Assembly: GCA_964461715.1 (NCBI GenBank)
Contig: CAYWVR010000005.1
Coordinates: 68,843-132,842, forward strand
Direction of reading: 5' to 3'
From: CAYWVR01 sp964461715
Lineage (GTDB): Bacteria > Planctomycetota > Phycisphaerae > FEN-1346
DNA: 64,000 nucleotides
Shown here one piece after another: positions 8,236 to 16,429 of the stretch; position 1 is the first letter of the stretch, and each line of letters begins with the position of its first letter. A program made the position numbers and the translations under genes. Below the pieces are notes generated by a model, which was not told where the DNA came from, ran no database searches, and saw nothing but the letters and a program-made list of their open reading frames with translations.

Positions 8236-9680
8236 GGCTCATCTACGAGAAGAGCGCGCCGGGACGCCGCGGGTACCGCCCGCCGGCCCTGGACGTCGAC
8301 GCGTCGCACGCCATCCCCGTCGATCTCCTCCGCGACGATCCGCCGGCCCTGCCGGAGATGTCGGAACTGGACGTGGTGCGGCACTTCACGGCCCTGTCGC
8401 GGCGGAATTTCGGTGTGGACACGGGCTTCTACCCGCTTGGCTCCTGCACGATGAAGTACAACCCGAAGATGGCCGAGGTCGCGGCCCGGCTGCCGGGATT
8501 CGTGGACCTGCACCCGTGGCTCGCGCGGCTTCCGGGCGGCGAGAAGCTCGTCCAGGGGGCCTTGGAAGTCGTCTGGGAGGTCCAGCGGTGGCTTCGCGAG
8601 GTTTGCGGCATGGCTGCCGTCACCACCCAGCCCATGGCCGGGGCCCACGGCGAGCTGACCGGCGTCCTCCTCATGGCCGCCTACCACGCCGACGGCGGCA
8701 CGAAGAAGTCGGTCATCCTGATCCCGGATTCGGCCCACGGCACGAACCCGGCGAGCGCGGCCCTGGCGGGATTCGACGTGCGGACGGTCCCGTCGGACGC
8801 GCGGGGGGTGATGGACGTGGGGGCCCTGGAGGAGGCCCTCGCGGACGACGCCGTCGCGGGGCTCATGCTCACCTGCCCGAACACCCTCGGCCTCTTCCAT
8901 CCCGAGGTCCGCGAAATCTGCGACACGGTCCACACCGCCGGGGGTCTGATCTACTGCGACGGGGCCAATCTGAACGCCCTTCTGGGCCGGTGCCGCCCGG
9001 GCGACCTGGGCTTCGACATCGTCCACGTCAACCTTCACAAAACCTTCGCCACGCCGCACGGCGGGGGCGGACCGGGGGCCGGGCCCGTGGCCGTCTCGGA
9101 GCGGCTCGTCCCGTATCTGCCCGTGCCGCGCGTGGGCCAGGACGAGAAGGGGCGGTTCTTCCTGGACGAGGCCCATGCGAAGTCGATTGGCCCCGTGACG
9201 CCGCTCCTGGGAAGCTTCGGCATCATCCTGCGGGCCTGGGCGTACATGCGGATGCTCGGCCGCGAGGGTCTCCGGCGGGCCAGCGAGGCGGCGGTCCTGA
9301 ACGCCAACTACGTCCGCACGGAGCTCCAGCCGCATTACGATCTGCCACACCCGGGCCCTTGTATGCACGAGTGCGTCTTCAGCGCCTCGCGGCAGGCGCA
9401 GCAGGGCGTTCACGCCGTGGACGTCGCCAAGGCCCTCATCGACCGTGGATTTCACCCGATGACCGTCTATTTCCCCTTGGTCGTCGAAGAGGCCCTGATG
9501 ATCGAGCCCACCGAGACGGAGTCCAAGGAGACCCTCGACGCCTTCATCGAGGCGATGATCGAGATTGCCCGCCTCGCTGAGACCGACCCGGAGGCCCTCC
9601 GGCGGTGTCCGACCACCGCCTCCGTCGGTCGCCTCGACGAGGTCCGGGCCGCGCGCAGGCCCGATCTGGCCTGCTGCTGA
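8232..9680 (+). CDS. gcvPB: Glycine dehydrogenase (decarboxylating) subunit 2
   Basis: 482 residues, the catalytic PLP half of glycine decarboxylase. It has YPLGSCTMKYNPK, TTQPMAGAHGE, and the PLP-lysine motif NLHKTFATPHGGGGPGAGPV, then MEPTETES-like MIEPTETESK near the C-terminus. The only start that fits is a TTG at 8232 that overlaps the gcvPA stop as TTGA; GGAGG (8220-8224) lies seven bases upstream, and the first residues LIYEKSAPGRRGY match the family N-terminus. Last gene of the gcv operon. The L protein (dihydrolipoamide dehydrogenase) must be elsewhere and may be shared with pyruvate dehydrogenase. Confidence 0.95.
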   Translation: MRLIYEKSAPGRRGYRPPALDVDASHAIPVDLLRDDPPALPEMSELDVVRHFTALSRRNFGVDTGFYPLGSCTMKYNPKMAEVAARLPGFVDLHPWLARLPGGEKLVQGALEVVWEVQRWLREVCGMAAVTTQPMAGAHGELTGVLLMAAYHADGGTKKSVILIPDSAHGTNPASAALAGFDVRTVPSDARGVMDVGALEEALADDAVAGLMLTCPNTLGLFHPEVREICDTVHTAGGLIYCDGANLNALLGRCRPGDLGFDIVHVNLHKTFATPHGGGGPGAGPVAVSERLVPYLPVPRVGQDEKGRFFLDEAHAKSIGPVTPLLGSFGIILRAWAYMRMLGREGLRRASEAAVLNANYVRTELQPHYDLPHPGPCMHECVFSASRQAQQGVHAVDVAKALIDRGFHPMTVYFPLVVEEALMIEPTETESKETLDAFIEAMIEIARLAETDPEALRRCPTTASVGRLDEVRAARRPDLACC

Positions 9681-9790
9681 CCCGTTTCCTGCACGCACCC
9701 CCCGAGGAAGGGCCCCGGTAGCCGCGGGCCCGGGCCGTGTTTATAATCAGGACGACGGCGGAACCGTGCCGACGAGACCGGTGAGGTGAT

Positions 9791-10276
9791 ATGCGACGAC
9801 GAAGCGTCATCCTGGCCTTGGTGCTCCTGGGGGCGACGGCGGCTCTGGCGGCCGAGAACGAGGCCGAAAAGGGCGAGAATCCGCCCGAGACCGCCCCCGA
9901 GGAGGTCCCCGCGAAGCCGGCCGAGGAGGAAGCCGATCTCCTCGTCGGACACTGGGTCGGCGCGTGGTACAGCGACGCGCGCGGCTACGGCGACGATCTC
10001 GAATGCATCATCGTCAAGCTCACGGATACCAAGTACGAGGCCCGCTTCAAGGCGACGTTCTGGAAGGTGTTCACGTGGCGGCAGCGGGTGCTCCTGACCG
10101 TCGGGAAGGGCGAGGCCGAGTGGACCTTCGAAGGGGAGCAGGACCTCGGCTGGATCGCCGGCGGCCTCTACACCTACAAGGGCACGACCGACGGCGAGAC
10201 CTTCGAGAGCACCTACAAGGCCAGGTCCGACGCGGGATCCTACACGATGAAGCGGGTCGCCGCGGTTGACGAATAG
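9791..10276 (+). CDS. Small secreted protein of unknown function
   Basis: 161 residues. Signal peptide at residues 1-21 (MRRRSVILALVLLGATAALA), then a Glu/Pro/Ala-rich spacer to about residue 48, then a compact domain beginning LLVGHWVGAWYSDARGYG and rich in alternating aromatic and polar residues, suggesting a beta-barrel of lipocalin-like size. I do not recognise the family. GGTGAGGTGAT precedes ATG 9791. A perfect TATAAT at 9742-9747 without a good -35 box may be its promoter. The next gene starts 14 bases after its stop, so the two may be co-transcribed. Confidence 0.65.
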   Translation: MRRRSVILALVLLGATAALAAENEAEKGENPPETAPEEVPAKPAEEEADLLVGHWVGAWYSDARGYGDDLECIIVKLTDTKYEARFKATFWKVFTWRQRVLLTVGKGEAEWTFEGEQDLGWIAGGLYTYKGTTDGETFESTYKARSDAGSYTMKRVAAVDE

Positions 10277-10290
10277 GCCGCGGCGCGTCT

Positions 10291-11403
10291 ATGATGCGTC
10301 CGCCTTCGGGAGGACGCTCCGCCTTGCGCATCGCCTACGGGGTCCACGGCTACGGGCGCGGCCACGCCACACGGGCCCTGACGGTCCTGCCGGAGCTGAC
10401 GTCGCGGCACGAAGTGCTCGTGCTGGCGGGCGGCGACGCCTACGACATGCTCGCCGAGCGGTATGACGTCGTCCGCATCCCTCACCTCCGCTACTACTAT
10501 CGCCGCGCGGGTCGGCGATCGGCCGTCCTCACGATCTGGCGCAACCTCCGCCTGCTGGCGGACTTGAAGTTCGGCACCGGGGGGGTGCGGCAGGTGGCCG
10601 ACACGCTGGCGGAGTTCCGGCCGCAGGTCGTCCTGAGCGATTCCGACGCGTGGACGCTCCGGGCCGCCCGGAAGCAGGGCCTGCCGCGCCTCTCGTTCGA
10701 CCATTATGGCATCATGGTCTATTGCTGCCCGCCGCTCGGCCCGTGGGGACGCCTCAAGTGCCGTATCGAGGCCGTTGCCTACAAGGCCCTGATGGGGTGG
10801 CCGGATCGGGTGATCGTGTCGGCGTTCTTCGAGGCCCCGCCGAAGCGGGAGGGGGTGACCGTGGTCGGGCCGATGCTCCGGCCCCTGGTCCGCGAGATGC
10901 GCCCCACGCGCGGGGAGCACCTGCTCGTCTACTTTTCGAGCGGCCGCCTCCACTTCACGCCCCGCGTCGAGGAAGCCCTCCAGGGCATCGACTGGCCCGT
11001 GATCGTCTACAACAAGGAACGCGAGGGCCGCGAGGGGAACCTCGATTTCCGCCTCCTGGACACGGTCCGCTTCGTCGAGGACCTGGCCGCCTCACGGGCC
11101 GTCTTCGCGACCGCCGGGAACCAGCTCATCGGCGAGACGCTCCACTTCGGCAAGCCCCTCCTCGTCTTGCCCGAGGACAGCCTGGAGCAACGCGTCAACG
11201 CTGCCGTCGTCGAGGAGATGGGCGTGGGGATGCAGACGAGCGATGATTCGTTCAGCCCAACGGTGCTGGACCGGTTCCTCGCCCGCGCCGACGAGTTGGC
11301 CCACAACGTTCCCGCCCACGCCCGCGACGGCGTTCCCGAGGCCCTTGCCGCCATCGAACGCGACCTCGTGGCCTTGGCGGGCGTTACTCCATCAGGACCG
11401 TGA
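10291..11403 (+). CDS. Glycosyltransferase of the GT28/MurG-like type
   Basis: About 370 residues with GT-B features. The N-terminal motif RIAYGVHGYGRGHATRAL is the glycine-rich loop seen in the 'glycosyltransferase family protein' group (Pfam Glyco_trans_1_3), and the C-terminal AGNQLIGETLHFGKPLLVLP is the sugar-nucleotide-binding region. The acceptor is unknown. The start is uncertain: ATG 10291 has no ribosome site, whereas TTG 10324 is preceded by GGGAGG (10308-10313) and would start directly at the family N-terminus. The 3' end overlaps a convergent small ORF by 20 bases. Confidence 0.85.
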   Translation: MMRPPSGGRSALRIAYGVHGYGRGHATRALTVLPELTSRHEVLVLAGGDAYDMLAERYDVVRIPHLRYYYRRAGRRSAVLTIWRNLRLLADLKFGTGGVRQVADTLAEFRPQVVLSDSDAWTLRAARKQGLPRLSFDHYGIMVYCCPPLGPWGRLKCRIEAVAYKALMGWPDRVIVSAFFEAPPKREGVTVVGPMLRPLVREMRPTRGEHLLVYFSSGRLHFTPRVEEALQGIDWPVIVYNKEREGREGNLDFRLLDTVRFVEDLAASRAVFATAGNQLIGETLHFGKPLLVLPEDSLEQRVNAAVVEEMGVGMQTSDDSFSPTVLDRFLARADELAHNVPAHARDGVPEALAAIERDLVALAGVTPSGP

Positions 11404-11725
11404 AGACCACGTCGCCGCGTTTCTTCTCCCCCTCCCACGGCGTGCCGGCGTTGTCCTCTGCATCGGGGCCCAAGCGGTAGATGTGGAGGGTGTCGCCGCG
11501 CCGGCCCATCTGGAGCGGCTGTCCGGTGAACGGGGCGAGGGGGACTTGGGCAAAAAGCTGCGGCGGCACCACGTCCATGCGCAAGACGTACCGCATGAGG
11601 AGCAGCACGCCAAGCCCCATCGCGAAGGGCAGGACGGCCGCCAGCGTGCCGAGGATGCTCCCGGCTCGCCTGCCGCGGGCAGCCAAGGACGCCAGGAGGG
11701 CTGCCCAGAGCAGGGCGACGCCCAA
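11384..11725 (-). CDS. Small predicted membrane protein
   Basis: About 113 residues from a TTG at 11725. Two hydrophobic segments (LGVALLWAALLASLAA and TLAAVLPFAMGLGVLLLMRYVL) precede a short soluble tail with FTGQPLQMGRRGDTLHIYRL. It lies directly after the O-methyltransferase stop (TAA 11765-11767) in the same frame, so it is probably the third gene of that small operon. It has no convincing ATG or ribosome site, and the start may be further upstream. Family not recognised. Its 3' end runs 20 bases into the convergent glycosyltransferase gene. Confidence 0.5.
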   Translation of the reverse strand: MGVALLWAALLASLAARGRRAGSILGTLAAVLPFAMGLGVLLLMRYVLRMDVVPPQLFAQVPLAPFTGQPLQMGRRGDTLHIYRLGPDAEDNAGTPWEGEKKRGDVVFTVLME

Positions 11726-11764
11726 CGCCTTGACGCAGATCAGGGCCCGGACCGCATCGGGTTG

Positions 11765-12334
11765 TTAGGCGGTGCCCGTCCGCACCGAGATTTCGATCCC
11801 GTGGCCAACGGCGCAGTCGCAGCTCGTGAAATCGGCGCGGGCGCGGATCATGGAGAGGTACGGGGCGAGGTCGTCGGGGTGGGTGTGCGTGTTGTCGAGC
11901 GTGACGACGGCCCGCGGGGCGAGCTTCGGCTCGACCGCCCGGAAGAAGTCGAGCGTCAGGGATTTCGTCGAGTCGAGAAAGACGAACTCCACGCCCGAGG
12001 GAAGATCGGGCAGGAGGTCGAGGGCGTCGCCGGTGTGGAGGATCACCGTTTCCGAGAGGCCCGCCTCCTCGAAGACGCCCCGGGCGTGGGCGTGCTTGCG
12101 CGGCTCGACGTCGATGGTGTGGAGCGTCCCGCCGTTCGCTCGGGCGGCCGCCGCGAGAAACACACCGCTGTAGCCGTAGCTCGTGCCCACCTCCACGAGG
12201 AGCTTGGCGCGCGAGGCGAGGGCCACGGCGTGCAGGAGCATGGCCTCCTCGCGGGGGACGTTCCACGCGTCGGAGCGCGGGGCCATGAAGGCTTCGAGAC
12301 GGTCGATGGCGGCTCGAATCTGCGGGTCGATCAT
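11765..12334 (-). CDS. Class I SAM-dependent O-methyltransferase
   Basis: 189 residues. VEVGTSYGYSGVFLA (about residues 43-57) is the SAM-binding glycine motif; TLHTIDVEP gives the acidic residue for the ribose; VEFVFLDSTKSLTLDFF and VVTLDNTHTHP resemble the metal-site and catalytic regions of the catechol/caffeoyl-CoA O-methyltransferase superfamily. ATG 12334 overlaps the stop of the preceding GH4-like ORF in ATGA, so translation is coupled to it. The methyl acceptor cannot be inferred. Confidence 0.8.
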   Translation of the reverse strand: MIDPQIRAAIDRLEAFMAPRSDAWNVPREEAMLLHAVALASRAKLLVEVGTSYGYSGVFLAAAARANGGTLHTIDVEPRKHAHARGVFEEAGLSETVILHTGDALDLLPDLPSGVEFVFLDSTKSLTLDFFRAVEPKLAPRAVVTLDNTHTHPDDLAPYLSMIRARADFTSCDCAVGHGIEISVRTGTA

Positions 12335-12762
12335 GAGGCGGCGTCCTCGTCCCCCGTGTCCTGCTCCAGCCGCGTGCCGAAGCGTTTGTTGATGGCCAGG
12401 GCCGGATCGAGCGGCACGTCGACCGGCTTCGGGTCCGGCGGGATGTCGATGGTCGGTGTCGGGCGGACGGTCGTGCCCTCGAACGGCGGCCGCCAGGGCC
12501 ACTCGGGCTCCAGCATCGCCGAGACCATCTCGTGCCTCCCCTTGAGCGTCAGCACGGCACATGGGGACGCAAGGTTTCCGATCCGCGTCGGCTGGACGCC
12601 CGAGGCGTCGGCGAAGGTCTCCATGCGCCGCGGCTTCGACTCGGTGCGGTTCATGAGGGCGTACTCGGCCCCGGCGAGGGCCGGGGTGGCCATCATGTCC
12701 GAAACGAGGGTCTTGCAGAAGACGACACGTCCCGCGCCGATCATCGCGACTTTCGGGGACAT
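12331..12762 (-). pseudogene. GH4 glycosidase remnant with in-frame internal deletion
   Basis: 143 codons, open from ATG 12762 with AAGGAG seven bases upstream. Residues 1-55 (MSPKVAMIGAGRVVFCKTLV, then DMMATPALAGAEYALMNRTE) match the NAD-binding start of family GH4 alpha-glucosidases and alpha-galactosidases, which are normally 430-480 residues. The rest (EWPWRPPFEGTTVRPTPTI, then VPLDPALAINKRFGTRL) reads like a GH4 C-terminal tail. The middle, which holds the metal and catalytic residues, is absent, so no glycosidase activity is expected. The simplest reading is an internal deletion that stayed in frame. It could instead be a small functional protein, since ribosome site and coupling to the next gene survive. 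Confidence 0.55.
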
Positions 12763-12890
12763 CGCGGGCTCCTTCGGCTCAGCCGGGCGCAGTATGGGCG
12801 GGGGCCCGAGCGAAGGCAACCCTTTTCGAGCAGGGATGATGGCACGAGCCGCTGCCTGCGCGTGTTCGGAACCCAAGCGCGCTCGCCTCG

Positions 12891-14261
12891 CTAGTCGGAC
12901 GCCAGGAGCGCGTCGGGATCTTCGAGCAGGCGCACGAGGGTCTGGAGGAGTTCCGCCGCCGCGACGCCCTCGACGATGCGATGGTCGCAGGAGGCCGTCA
13001 GGCGCATGACCTTGGCGACGTGGATGCCGCCCGCGCGGACGACGGGGGCGTCCAGGGCCGCCCCCACGCCGAGCGTGACGGAGGAGGGCGGGTTGATGAT
13101 CGGCTCGAAGTGCTCGACGCCGTACATCCCGAGGTTCGAGACGGTGAAGGTCGGGTGTCGGCGATCCTCGGCCTTGAGCTTGCCGGCGCGGGCCCGCTCG
13201 ACCAGCTTGCCGGACGTCTCGGCCAATTCCGCGAGCGACATCGTCTCGGCCTTCGGCAGGACCGCCACGGTCAGCCCCTCGTCCGTCTGGATCGCCAGGC
13301 CCAGGTTGACGTGCTTCCACGCGTAGACCTGGCCGCGGTCGTAGCTGCGGTTGACGTCGGGCCGCTCGGCGAGGGCCTTGAGGACGGCGAGCATGACGAC
13401 GTGGGTGACGGTGGCCCCGTGCTCGGCCTTGAGGGTCTCCTTGCGTTCCAGGAGCCGCGTCACGTCGGCCCCGGCGGTCATGTAGAAGTGGGGGATGACG
13501 TGCTTGGCAGCGACAACGCGGCGGACCTGAGTGCGCATGCGGAAGGGGGCGTCGGAGACCTCGGCCTCGTCCTCGTCGACTTCGAGGGCGGGGAGCTCCT
13601 CGTCGGCCGAGGGGCGGGTCTCCGCGACGGTGGCGTGGCCGCCGGCGACCTCCTCGACGTCGCGGGCCATGATGCGCCCGCCGACGCCGGTGCCCTCGAT
13701 CTTCGTCACGTCGAGATCGAGTTTCTCGGCGAGCTTGCGGGCGTAGGGGGAGATGCGGACGCGGCCCTCCTCCTTCCCGGGGGCCTTCGGGGGCGCCTTC
13801 TTCTCCGGCTTCTTCTTTCCCCCCGCCTCTTCCTTCTCCGGCTCCTCTTCGGCCTTGTCCTTCTCGGGGGCCGCCTCGGCCTCTTCCTCCTCGGGGGCCT
13901 CCTCGGGTTCCGGCTTCTCCTCTTCCTTCGCCTCGGCGGGCTTCTCGGGCTCCTCTTCGGGGGGCTCCTCCTTCTCGCGCGGGGCCTTCTTCTCGGGCTT
14001 CGTCTCCTTGGCCGCGGCCTCCTCGCCGGGCGGGGCGATCTGGGCGATGGTCTCGCCAACAGGGACCTCCTCGCCGTCGCCGTGGGTGATTTCGGCGATT
14101 GTGCCGTCGTGGAAGCACTCGAGCTCCATGGTGGCCTTGTCGGACTCGACGTCGGCGAGGACGTCGCCCTCGCTCACAATGTCGCCCTCGGCGACCTTCC
14201 ACTCGATGATTTTTCCGACCTCCATCGAATCGGAGAGCTTCGGCATCGTGACGTCGTACAT
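12891..14261 (-). CDS. pdhC: Dihydrolipoamide acetyltransferase, pyruvate dehydrogenase E2
   Basis: 456 residues. Lipoyl domain (1-78) with lipoyl lysine K42 in VESDKATME; a long Glu/Lys/Pro/Ala linker (about 80-160); the peripheral-subunit-binding domain RISPYARKLAEKLDLDV with GVGGRIMARDVE; and the catalytic acyltransferase domain ending with SCDHRIVEGVAAAE, which carries the active-site DHRxxxG. It forms the core that passes acetyl groups to CoA. ATG 14261 has GGAG six bases upstream; an in-frame GTG at 14273 is the alternative. Third gene of the pdh operon, 22 bases after pdhB. The charged linker is unusually acidic. Confidence 0.93.
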   Translation of the reverse strand: MYDVTMPKLSDSMEVGKIIEWKVAEGDIVSEGDVLADVESDKATMELECFHDGTIAEITHGDGEEVPVGETIAQIAPPGEEAAAKETKPEKKAPREKEEPPEEEPEKPAEAKEEEKPEPEEAPEEEEAEAAPEKDKAEEEPEKEEAGGKKKPEKKAPPKAPGKEEGRVRISPYARKLAEKLDLDVTKIEGTGVGGRIMARDVEEVAGGHATVAETRPSADEELPALEVDEDEAEVSDAPFRMRTQVRRVVAAKHVIPHFYMTAGADVTRLLERKETLKAEHGATVTHVVMLAVLKALAERPDVNRSYDRGQVYAWKHVNLGLAIQTDEGLTVAVLPKAETMSLAELAETSGKLVERARAGKLKAEDRRHPTFTVSNLGMYGVEHFEPIINPPSSVTLGVGAALDAPVVRAGGIHVAKVMRLTASCDHRIVEGVAAAELLQTLVRLLEDPDALLASD

Positions 14262-14283
14262 GGCGTTCTCCACGGCGGTTCGG

Positions 14284-15261
14284 TCAGAGGTTCAGGAGGC
14301 GTCGGACGGCCTGGGCAACGTCGTCGGGGGCGGGGATGCAGGCCTGTTCCAGCTCGCGGGCGTAGGGCAGGGGGCAATCCTCGCGCGAGACGCGGGCCGG
14401 CGGGGCGTCGAGCTGGTCGAAGAAGCGCTCGGAAATCGTCTGGTTCACCTCGGCGGCGATGCCGCACTGCGGGGGGCATTCCTCCACCACGACCACGTGA
14501 TGGGTCTTCGCGACGCTCGCGCCGACCGTGTCGACGTCCCACGGACGAAGCGTTCGAAGGTCGAGCACCTCGGCGCCGACCTTCTCCTCGGCGAGCTTCT
14601 CGGCGGCCCGGTAGGCGACGTGGGCCATTTTGCCGTAGCCGACGAGAGTGACGTGCTCGCCCTCGCGTCGGACCTTGGCCTCGCCGAAGGGGGTGGGCTC
14701 AACGTCGTCGGGCACCTCGTCCTCGAAGTTGTACAGGGCCTCGTGCTCGAGGAAGATGACGGGGTTATCGTCGCGGATGGAGGTCTTCAGCAGCGCCTTG
14801 GCGTCGGCCGGCGTCGCGGGGTAGGCGACCTTCAGACCCGGCGTGTGGACGAAGAGGACTTCGAGGCTGTGGGAGTGCTGGCTGCCGAGCTGGTGCCCGC
14901 CGCCCCCGGGCATGCGGAGGGTGACGGGCATCAGGGGCTGGCCGCCGAACATGTACCGCATCAGGGCCAGGTGATTGCAGATCTGGTCGAGGGCAAGGTA
15001 CGCGAAGTTGACGGTCATCAGCTCCGGCACGGGCCTCAGGCCCCCCAAGGCCATGCCGATGGCCGCGCCGACGATCGCCGCCTCCGAGATGGGCGTGTCG
15101 AAGACGCGGTCCGCCCCAAACCGGTCCAGCAGGCCGCGCGTCACCTTGAACGAACCTTCGTACTGAGCCACGTCCTCGCCGAAGACGAGAACCTTCTCGT
15201 CGCGCTCCATCTCCTCGTGCAGGGCCTCGTTGATGGCCTCGCGGTAGCTCTTCTTGGGCAT
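14284..15261 (-). CDS. pdhB: Pyruvate dehydrogenase E1 component, beta subunit
   Basis: 325 residues, normal for the family. Starts MPKKSYREAINEALHEEMER, with FGEDVAQYEGSFKVTRGL, DTPISEAAIVGAAIGMAL, and the transketolase C-terminal domain containing EVLDLRTLRPWD. With PdhA it builds the thiamine-diphosphate-dependent decarboxylase. GGAG sits seven bases before ATG 15261. It follows pdhA by 16 bases and is co-directional with pdhC. A branched-chain 2-oxoacid role cannot be ruled out, but the gene order and sequence style fit pyruvate. Confidence 0.93.
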   Translation of the reverse strand: MPKKSYREAINEALHEEMERDEKVLVFGEDVAQYEGSFKVTRGLLDRFGADRVFDTPISEAAIVGAAIGMALGGLRPVPELMTVNFAYLALDQICNHLALMRYMFGGQPLMPVTLRMPGGGGHQLGSQHSHSLEVLFVHTPGLKVAYPATPADAKALLKTSIRDDNPVIFLEHEALYNFEDEVPDDVEPTPFGEAKVRREGEHVTLVGYGKMAHVAYRAAEKLAEEKVGAEVLDLRTLRPWDVDTVGASVAKTHHVVVVEECPPQCGIAAEVNQTISERFFDQLDAPPARVSREDCPLPYARELEQACIPAPDDVAQAVRRLLNL

Positions 15262-15277
15262 CGGCGGCTCCGGGGGT

Positions 15278-16237
15278 CTATTCGACGTAGGCGTCCTCGT
15301 GCACGCGTTCGAAGGGCAGTTCCTCGCCCGCCTCGGCGAACTCGACGGCTTCGTCCAGTTCCTTTCGGACCTTCTGGTCGATCTCGTCGAAGAGGTCGTC
15401 TCCCTCAAGGTCGAAGTCGTGCTTGATCTGGGCTTTAAGCTTCGGGATGGGGTCGCGTTCCTTCCAGAAGGCGACCTCCTCCTTCGCGCGGTAGGTGGCC
15501 GGGTCGGACATGGAGTGGCCTCGGTAGCGGTAGCACTTGGCCTCGACGAAGGCGGGCCCCTTGCCGCTTCGGGCGTGAGCGATCGCCCGCTCGGCCACGG
15601 ACTGCATCTTGAAGAAGTCCATGCCGTCGGCGGTCCAGGTCGGCATGTCGTAGGCCCGGGCCTTGGCGGCCATGGAGACCTCGGCGCTGGAGCGGGCGAC
15701 GCTCGTGCCGATGGCGTAGAAGTTGTTCTCGCAGACCCAGACGACCGGTGCCCGGTACAAGGCGCTCATGTTCAGGGCCTCGTGGTAGACGCCTTGGTTG
15801 GTGGCCCCGTCGCCGAAGAAGCACATGACGACGCGGTCCTGGCCCTGCGTGCGGATGGCCATGCCGACGCCCGTGGCGATGGGACACTCGCCCGCGACGA
15901 TGGCGTAGCCTCCAAGGAAGTTGATGTCCCAGTCAAAGAGGTGCATCGACCCGCCCTTGCCCTTGCAGCAGCCGTCGGAATGGCCGAAGAGCTCGGCCAT
16001 CGCCTTCTTGGGGCTCCCGCCGCGCAGCAAATAATGGGCGTGATCGCGGTAGGGGGCGAGGACGTAATCGTCGTCCCGCAGGCGCCACATCGCGCCCAGG
16101 GCCACCGCCTCCTCCCCCGAGTAGAGGTGGCAGAACCCGCCGATGCGTCCCTTGCTGTACTGCTCGGCCACGCGCCTCTCGAAGTCGCGGGCGAGCTTGA
16201 GCATCCGGTAGGCCTTCAGCATCTCGGCCTGGTTCAT
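15278..16237 (-). CDS. pdhA: Pyruvate dehydrogenase E1 component, alpha subunit
   Basis: 319 residues. The thiamine-diphosphate motif GDGATNQG with the downstream NNFYAIGT is intact, as are YSGEEAVALGA and the phosphorylation-loop-like YRYRGHSMSDPATYR. It decarboxylates pyruvate and passes the hydroxyethyl group to the E2 lipoyl arm. ATG 16237 has GGAGG nearby upstream. First gene of pdhA-pdhB-pdhC, read from the TATAAT promoter at 16273-16302. E3 (lpd) is missing from the operon. Confidence 0.94.
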   Translation of the reverse strand: MNQAEMLKAYRMLKLARDFERRVAEQYSKGRIGGFCHLYSGEEAVALGAMWRLRDDDYVLAPYRDHAHYLLRGGSPKKAMAELFGHSDGCCKGKGGSMHLFDWDINFLGGYAIVAGECPIATGVGMAIRTQGQDRVVMCFFGDGATNQGVYHEALNMSALYRAPVVWVCENNFYAIGTSVARSSAEVSMAAKARAYDMPTWTADGMDFFKMQSVAERAIAHARSGKGPAFVEAKCYRYRGHSMSDPATYRAKEEVAFWKERDPIPKLKAQIKHDFDLEGDDLFDEIDQKVRKELDEAVEFAEAGEELPFERVHEDAYVE

Positions 16238-16272
16238 GCAGGGCCTCCGTGTCCGGGGCAGTCGCGGGGACC

Positions 16273-16302
16273 ATTATAGTGGACCCCCGCGCGGCCTGCC
16301 AA
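16273..16302 (-). promoter_or_regulatory. Promoter of the pdh operon
   Basis: Minus strand TTGGCA, 18 bases, TATAAT: 5/6 and 6/6 consensus matches. Predicted start about 30 bases before pdhA. One of the best promoters in the window. Confidence 0.65.
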
Positions 16303-16368
16303 GCATTCGTGGAAATGGGCGGACGCGGGGTCTCTGGAGAAGGGCGGGGGCCCCAGTCTCACATTCGC

Positions 16369-16397
16369 TTGTCGCCGGCTTGGGTGGAGGCTACACT
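16369..16397 (+). promoter_or_regulatory. Promoter of the decarboxylase-polyamine operon
   Basis: TTGTCG (16369-16374), 17 bases, TACACT (16392-16397), four of six matches each. It faces the gene at 16430 in the region divergent from pdhA. Confidence 0.45.
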
Positions 16398-16429
16398 GGC
16401 GCCCGTACCTTGGGCGCGGGGAGGCACCG

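Noticed and set aside
12981..14651. Leucine/glycine-rich plus-strand frames that look like membrane proteins
   Set aside because: They are the complement of the Glu/Lys-rich E2 linker; the hydrophobic look is an artefact of the opposite strand.
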